Assembly: GCF_006715395.1 (NCBI RefSeq)
Contig: NZ_VFNC01000002.1
Coordinates: forward strand, 2,170,001 to 2,234,000
Direction of reading: 5' to 3'
Length of the DNA: 64,000 nucleotides
Source: Streptomyces sp. SLBN-31
GTDB lineage: Bacteria > Actinomycetota > Actinomycetes > Streptomycetales > Streptomycetaceae
Of this stretch, positions 60,597-64,000 are shown piece after piece. The number at the start of each line of letters is the position of its first letter. The stretch's first letter is position 1. A program made the position numbers and the translations under genes. The notes under the pieces are model-generated. The model searched no databases. It was not told where the DNA came from and saw only the letters and a list, made by a program, of their open reading frames with translations.

Positions 60597-61756
60597 TCAC
60601 AGGACGGCGTCGAGCCAGCCGAAGACCTCGTCCTGCATGGGTCGCGTGAAGACGTGGCCGAGGCCCGGCCAGGTGTCGGTGCGCAACCGTTCCCCGGCGT
60701 GGCGGGAGGTCCAGACGGCGCGCAGCCTGGCGTAGGCGGCCTGGACACCCTCGGCGGGGAACAGCGGGTCCTGCTCGCCGTCGAGGAAGAACATCGGCCT
60801 GGGGGCGGCGATGCTCGCCACGTCGGGGATGTCGAGGTGCCGGGCGAGCCCGGGGTGGAGCATGTAGTACGAGGACTGCCCGCGCAGCGTGTTGTTGCCG
60901 GGCACCATCATTTCCTTCAGGCCGGTCATCCAGCAGACGGCGGCGCCGGCCGCGATGTCGTCGCTGAGCGCGGCCGTCTGCCAGGCCCGGTAGCCGCCCA
61001 TGGAGAAGCCGACGGCGGCCACGCGGCGGGCGTCGACCCGGTCGAGGCCGGCCAGGAATGCGGCGGCGCGGGCGTCCTCGCGGGCCATGAGTCCGGCGAG
61101 CGAGGAGCCGAGGTTGTAGAAGTTGGAGGCGAGTGCCTGCTGCTGGTCGTAGGCGAGGGGCCCGCGGTCGCCCCAGCCGAGCGCGTCCGCGCACAGCACG
61201 ACGTAGCCGCGCCGGGCCAGTTCGTCGCCGACGAACCGCCCGCTGAAGTATTTCTCCGTCCAGGCCTCGGCGGAGGCGAGCCGGGTGTCGTCGTACCAGG
61301 GCCGGACGAGTTTCTCCTTGCCGATGTCGAACCTGGCGCCGTGGTCGTGCAGCAGGAGCACGGCGGGGAACGGGCCGGGCCCGTCCGGGGTGAGCAGGGC
61401 GGCGCGGACCCGCTCGTACCGGGTGAGGGAGAGGGTGACCAGTTCCCGGGTGTGGCCGTCACCGCGGGAGGACTTCTGGTGGTCGGGCGCGTACGGCGTC
61501 CGTCCTGCCGTGGGACGAGGAGGTGCTCCTCGACGGTGGCGCGGGCGGCCCGCCGCCAGGCCCGGAAGTCGCGGACGGGCGAAGTGCCCCACGCGAGCGG
61601 GAAGTTCAGCTCGTCCCTCAGGGCCTGGTGGAAGTCGGGGAGGGTGCCGTCGACGAGGTCCGCGGCCTGGGCGGTCCCCGGCGCCGTGCCGAGGAGGGCC
61701 GCCGCGGCGGCCCCCGTGACGAAGGTGCGCCGGTTCGGCGGCTCAGCCCTCGACAC
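60597..61756 (-). pseudogene. Alpha/beta hydrolase (acetyl-xylan esterase-like) broken by a frameshift
   Basis: Two overlapping frames together make one protein. The upstream frame starts at GTG 61756 with a Tat-type signal (NRRTFVTGAAAAALLGTAPG) and continues through DFHQALRDELNFPLAWGTSP to about 61500. The downstream frame carries the hydrolase body (AVLLLHDHGARFDIGKEKLV, nucleophile GFSMGGY, late GLGHVFTRP) to the stop at 60597. The change of frame is near 61495-61512; inserting one base would restore it. This is either a recent inactivation or a sequencing error. Intact homologues are about 390 aa. Confidence 0.8.
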
Positions 61757-62771
61757 GGGGACACCAGTCGCCGAGATAGGTCCGCATGGTGTGCGCCCGG
61801 GCCTCTTCCGGGGTGAGCTGGGGCCGGTTCTCCGGCACCGAGATCACCGCGCCGGGACCGGAGTCGGCGTATTCGTGGAAACGCATGGACTGCCAGGGGT
61901 AGGCGTCGCGCATGTTGGTGTAAGGGGCGACCGGATCGATCCCGGGCCCGATCCAGGTGTCCCGCACGACCAGGGACGGCCAGGCGGTCGTCTCGTACGA
62001 CGGCACCCAGGGCCGTGCCAGCTTGTACGCCCCGTCCTCCGCGCCGGAGGTGATCCGGGAGCGGACGGCGAGGATGCCGTGCGGGTTGGCGCGGGCGGTG
62101 GAGGGCGCGAAGACCATGCCCTTGGGGGTGAAGGAGACGTCCCGTGGCAGTGTGTGGAAGTGGCAGCGCTCGAACACCGCCGTCGCCCGTCCGAAGACGA
62201 AGTCGACGTCGCCCTCGATGTAGCAGCGGGAGAAGTACTGCCGGTCGAAGGCGTCCAGCGCGGTCGTGTCGACGAAGAGGGTGTCCTGGTGGGCGAGCAG
62301 GCGGACGTTGTCGAAGTGGGTGCGGTCCCCGTAGGTGTAGGCGGCCACCGCCTGGGTGCCCGTGATGTCGGGGTGGTCGGCGCGCAGCCAGTCGTTGGCG
62401 AGGGTGAGGTCGCGGACGGTCAGGCCCGGGGCCGCCGAGGTGAAGGTGGCGGAGCCCGCGGTGCCGTAGGTGGTGCCGTCGGGTTTCTTCGTGCCGCCCG
62501 CGTTGTCGAAGACGATGACGGTGTCGCGTGGGTCGCCGGTGGCCCCGCGGATCGTCAGGTCCGCCTTGTCGGCGGGGACGGCGACGACCTCGCGGTACGT
62601 CCCCGGGTGCACGACGATGGTCCGTCCGGGTCCGTCCACCGCGTCGACGGCCGCCTGGACGCTGTCGCCGGGCCGGACGTGCAGGGTTCGGCCACTGCCG
62701 GCGAAGGCGGGCGTGGTGCCCGCGGTCACAAGGCCGGCGGTGATGCCGGTGAGAAGGGTGCGCCGGCGCAT
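61743..62771 (-). CDS. Secreted pectinesterase, CE8 family (first copy)
   Basis: A 342-aa pectin methylesterase with a Tat-like signal (MRRRTLLTGITAGLVTAG). CE8 motifs: VHPGTYREVV, GTQAVAAYTYGDR, AHQDTLF (normally GxQDTLY), catalytic YIEGDVDFVFGRATAVFERC and KLARPWVP. It removes methyl esters from pectin so lyases can act. About half-identical to the next gene by eye, so a tandem duplication. Its stop overlaps the hydrolase start by 14 bp. Confidence 0.93.
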   Translation of the reverse strand: MRRRTLLTGITAGLVTAGTTPAFAGSGRTLHVRPGDSVQAAVDAVDGPGRTIVVHPGTYREVVAVPADKADLTIRGATGDPRDTVIVFDNAGGTKKPDGTTYGTAGSATFTSAAPGLTVRDLTLANDWLRADHPDITGTQAVAAYTYGDRTHFDNVRLLAHQDTLFVDTTALDAFDRQYFSRCYIEGDVDFVFGRATAVFERCHFHTLPRDVSFTPKGMVFAPSTARANPHGILAVRSRITSGAEDGAYKLARPWVPSYETTAWPSLVVRDTWIGPGIDPVAPYTNMRDAYPWQSMRFHEYADSGPGAVISVPENRPQLTPEEARAHTMRTYLGDWCPRVEG

Positions 62772-62772
62772 C

Positions 62773-63897
62773 TCAGCGGCCCTCCTTCCAGGGCGTCCAG
62801 TCGTCGAGGTAGGCCGTGCGGGTCGCCGACGCGGCCAGTTCGTCGGTGAGTTGGGGGCGGTTGGCGGGCACGCTGACGACCGCGCCGGGGCCGGTGTTGC
62901 GGTACTCGGCGAACCGCTGGTCCTGCCACGGGTAGGTGTCGGACATGTTGGTGTAGGGCGCGACCGCGTCGATGCCGGGGCCGAGGTGGGTGTCGCGGAC
63001 GGTGAGCATCGGGCGGGCGGTGGTGTCGGAGCCTGGCACCCAGGGGCGGGCCAGCTTGTAGGAGCCGTCCGGGGCCTCGCTGCTCACCCGGCTCCCGGTC
63101 ACCAGGTAGCCGCGCGGGTTGGCGACCGCCGTGGAGGGCGCGAAGACGAAGCCGTAGGGGGCGGCAGCCAGGTCGGTGCGGTTCAGGGTGCGGAAGTGGC
63201 ACCGGTCGTAGACGGCCGTGGCCCGCCCGAAGACGAAGTCGACGTCGCCCTCGACGTAGCAGTGCGCGTAGTACTGGCGGGCGAAGGTGCCGAGCGCCAT
63301 CGAGTCGGCGTACAGGGTGTCCTGGTGGCCGAGGAAGCGGCAGTGGGTGAACGAACTCCGGTCGCCCTGCACCTTGATGGCGACCGCCTGGGTGCCGGTG
63401 ATGTCCGGGTGGTCGGCGCGCAGCCAGTCGTTGGCGAAGGTGATCCAGCGCGCGGTGAAGCCGTCGGCCTGGACGGTGGTGGTGGCGGATCCGGTGGTGC
63501 CGTAGGTGCCGCCGCCGGGCTTGGGCGTGCCGTTGGCGTGGTCGAAGACGATGACGACGTCCCGGGGGTCCTCCGAGGCGCCGAGCCAGGTGGCCTCCGT
63601 GCGGGTGGCGTCGAGGAGCACGGTCTCCCGGTACGTCCCGGGCGCGATGACCAGCGTCCGGCCGCTGCCGGTCGCGGCGGTCACGGCGGCCTGGACGGAG
63701 GTGAAGTCGCCCCGTCCGTGCGGGTCGACGTACAGGGTCCGCGGGGTCAGGCGGCGGTCCGGCGACCCGTACCGGCCGAAGGGGCAGGCCCGCTCGGCGG
63801 CTCGCGCGGGGGCGGTGGCGAGGCCGAGCGTGGCGGCCGCCCCGGCAGCGGCGAGAAGGAAGCCCCTTCTGGGCAGGTGGAGTTGCGGCGAGGGCAT
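62773..63897 (-). CDS. Secreted pectinesterase, CE8 family (second copy)
   Basis: A 374-aa pectin methylesterase with a Tat-type signal (LPRRGFLLAAAGAAATLG). CE8 motifs: IAPGTYRETVLL, GTQAVAIKVQGDR, GHQDTLYAD, catalytic YVEGDVDFVFGRATAVYDRC and KLARPWVPG. Shares long runs with the preceding copy (NDWLRADHPDITGTQAVA), evidence of duplication. One base separates it from the downstream copy, so they are cotranscribed. Confidence 0.94.
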   Translation of the reverse strand: MPSPQLHLPRRGFLLAAAGAAATLGLATAPARAAERACPFGRYGSPDRRLTPRTLYVDPHGRGDFTSVQAAVTAATGSGRTLVIAPGTYRETVLLDATRTEATWLGASEDPRDVVIVFDHANGTPKPGGGTYGTTGSATTTVQADGFTARWITFANDWLRADHPDITGTQAVAIKVQGDRSSFTHCRFLGHQDTLYADSMALGTFARQYYAHCYVEGDVDFVFGRATAVYDRCHFRTLNRTDLAAAPYGFVFAPSTAVANPRGYLVTGSRVSSEAPDGSYKLARPWVPGSDTTARPMLTVRDTHLGPGIDAVAPYTNMSDTYPWQDQRFAEYRNTGPGAVVSVPANRPQLTDELAASATRTAYLDDWTPWKEGR

Positions 63898-63933
63898 ACG
63901 AGTGGTCCTTCGCAGTGCGGCTCTGGGGAGAGG

Positions 63934-63960
63934 GGGCCGGGGCGTCGTGCGCCCCGGCCC
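63934..63960 (-). terminator. Hairpin terminator before the pectinesterase genes
   Basis: GGGCCGGGGCG (63934-63944) pairs with CGCCCCGGCCC (63950-63960) around TCGTG. On the reverse strand it follows the stop at 63968-63970, so it would end the transcript of the partial gene at the edge of the window. Confidence 0.7.
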
Positions 63961-63967
63961 GGGGGCG

Positions 63968-64000
63968 TCAGCGCAATTGGCCCGCGCCGGCGCAGTGGTC
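63968..64000 (-). CDS. 3' end of a reverse-strand gene, probably another secreted enzyme
   Basis: On the reverse strand the frame reads DHCAGAGQLR then stop TGA at 63968-63970, directly before a terminator hairpin. Ten residues are too few for a family assignment. A C-terminus of this kind next to pectinesterases would suit a pectate lyase, but that is a guess from context. Confidence 0.4.
   Translation of the reverse strand, partial: DHCAGAGQLR

Noticed and set aside
1..64000. tRNA or rRNA genes, CRISPR arrays, insertion sequences and prophage genes
   Set aside because: No tRNA T-loop with matching acceptor stem outside coding regions, no regularly spaced repeats with unique spacers, no transposase- or integrase-like protein was seen. 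The 34-bp array has no spacers.

Overview
The window is a high-GC stretch of an actinomycete chromosome, almost certainly Streptomyces. The signs are GTG starts, 4-nt stop/start overlaps in operons, long C- or G-ending open frames on both strands, and the gene order (Asp23 cluster, PiT phosphate transporter, cobalamin cluster, ectABCD, penicillin-binding protein, pectinolytic genes). From memory this order resembles the S. coelicolor region around SCO1830-SCO1880. I could not run a search, so species is not claimed.

Layout. 1-2.1 kb: 3' part of a GH15 glucosidase/trehalase and an SDR protein lacking the usual catalytic Tyr and Lys. 2.2-5.3 kb: an envelope-stress cluster (two Asp23/Gls24 proteins, AmaP-like anchor, DUF6286-like protein, small membrane protein, divergent Asp23-like gene). 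5.3-12.5 kb: enoyl-CoA hydratase, small HTH protein, ABC-F ATPase, a conserved hypothetical, alpha/beta hydrolase and class II aldolase, with a 34-bp tandem array between two of them. 12.7-14.4 kb: a likely PHO box, PiT phosphate transporter, small membrane partner and a strong terminator.

14.4-32.7 kb: the cobalamin cluster. It opens with a B12 riboswitch and a possible 19-codon leader ORF. Then come cobD, cobQ, cobN, a ChlI/ChlD-type chelatase fusion, cobO, cobB, cobI, a reverse-strand ZIP metal transporter, cobM, cobL, cbiG-cobJ, cobH, cbiX and cobC, nearly all overlapping by 4 nt. It mixes enzymes of the aerobic (CobN-type chelatase) and anaerobic (CbiG, CbiX) routes. cobA, cobG, cobF, cobK, cobU, cobS and cobT are not here.

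32.8-39.2 kb: amidohydrolase, PIG-L deacetylase, a polar amino-acid ABC importer, a class V aminotransferase and a DinB protein. 39.2-42.7 kb: the ectoine/5-hydroxyectoine operon ectABCD with a candidate GlnR site upstream. 42.7-54.4 kb: aminotransferase, DsbA-like protein, two GNAT proteins, GlxA-type regulator, MFS exporter, DUF1349 protein, ketoglutarate-semialdehyde dehydrogenase divergent from an IclR regulator, PBP and purine permease. 54.5-56.0 kb: an ECF-like sigma factor overlapping a single-pass membrane protein. About 56.1 kb: a probable 6C small RNA. 56.3-64 kb: a secreted carbohydrate-degrading block (double GH43, HAD phosphatase, PL9 pectate lyase, frameshifted hydrolase, two pectin methylesterases, end of another secreted enzyme).

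The most interesting items are the C-rich double-hairpin RNA, an intergenic-type repeat lying in frame inside cobB, the 34-bp array, the leader ORF between the B12 riboswitch and cobD, and the sigma/membrane-protein pair.
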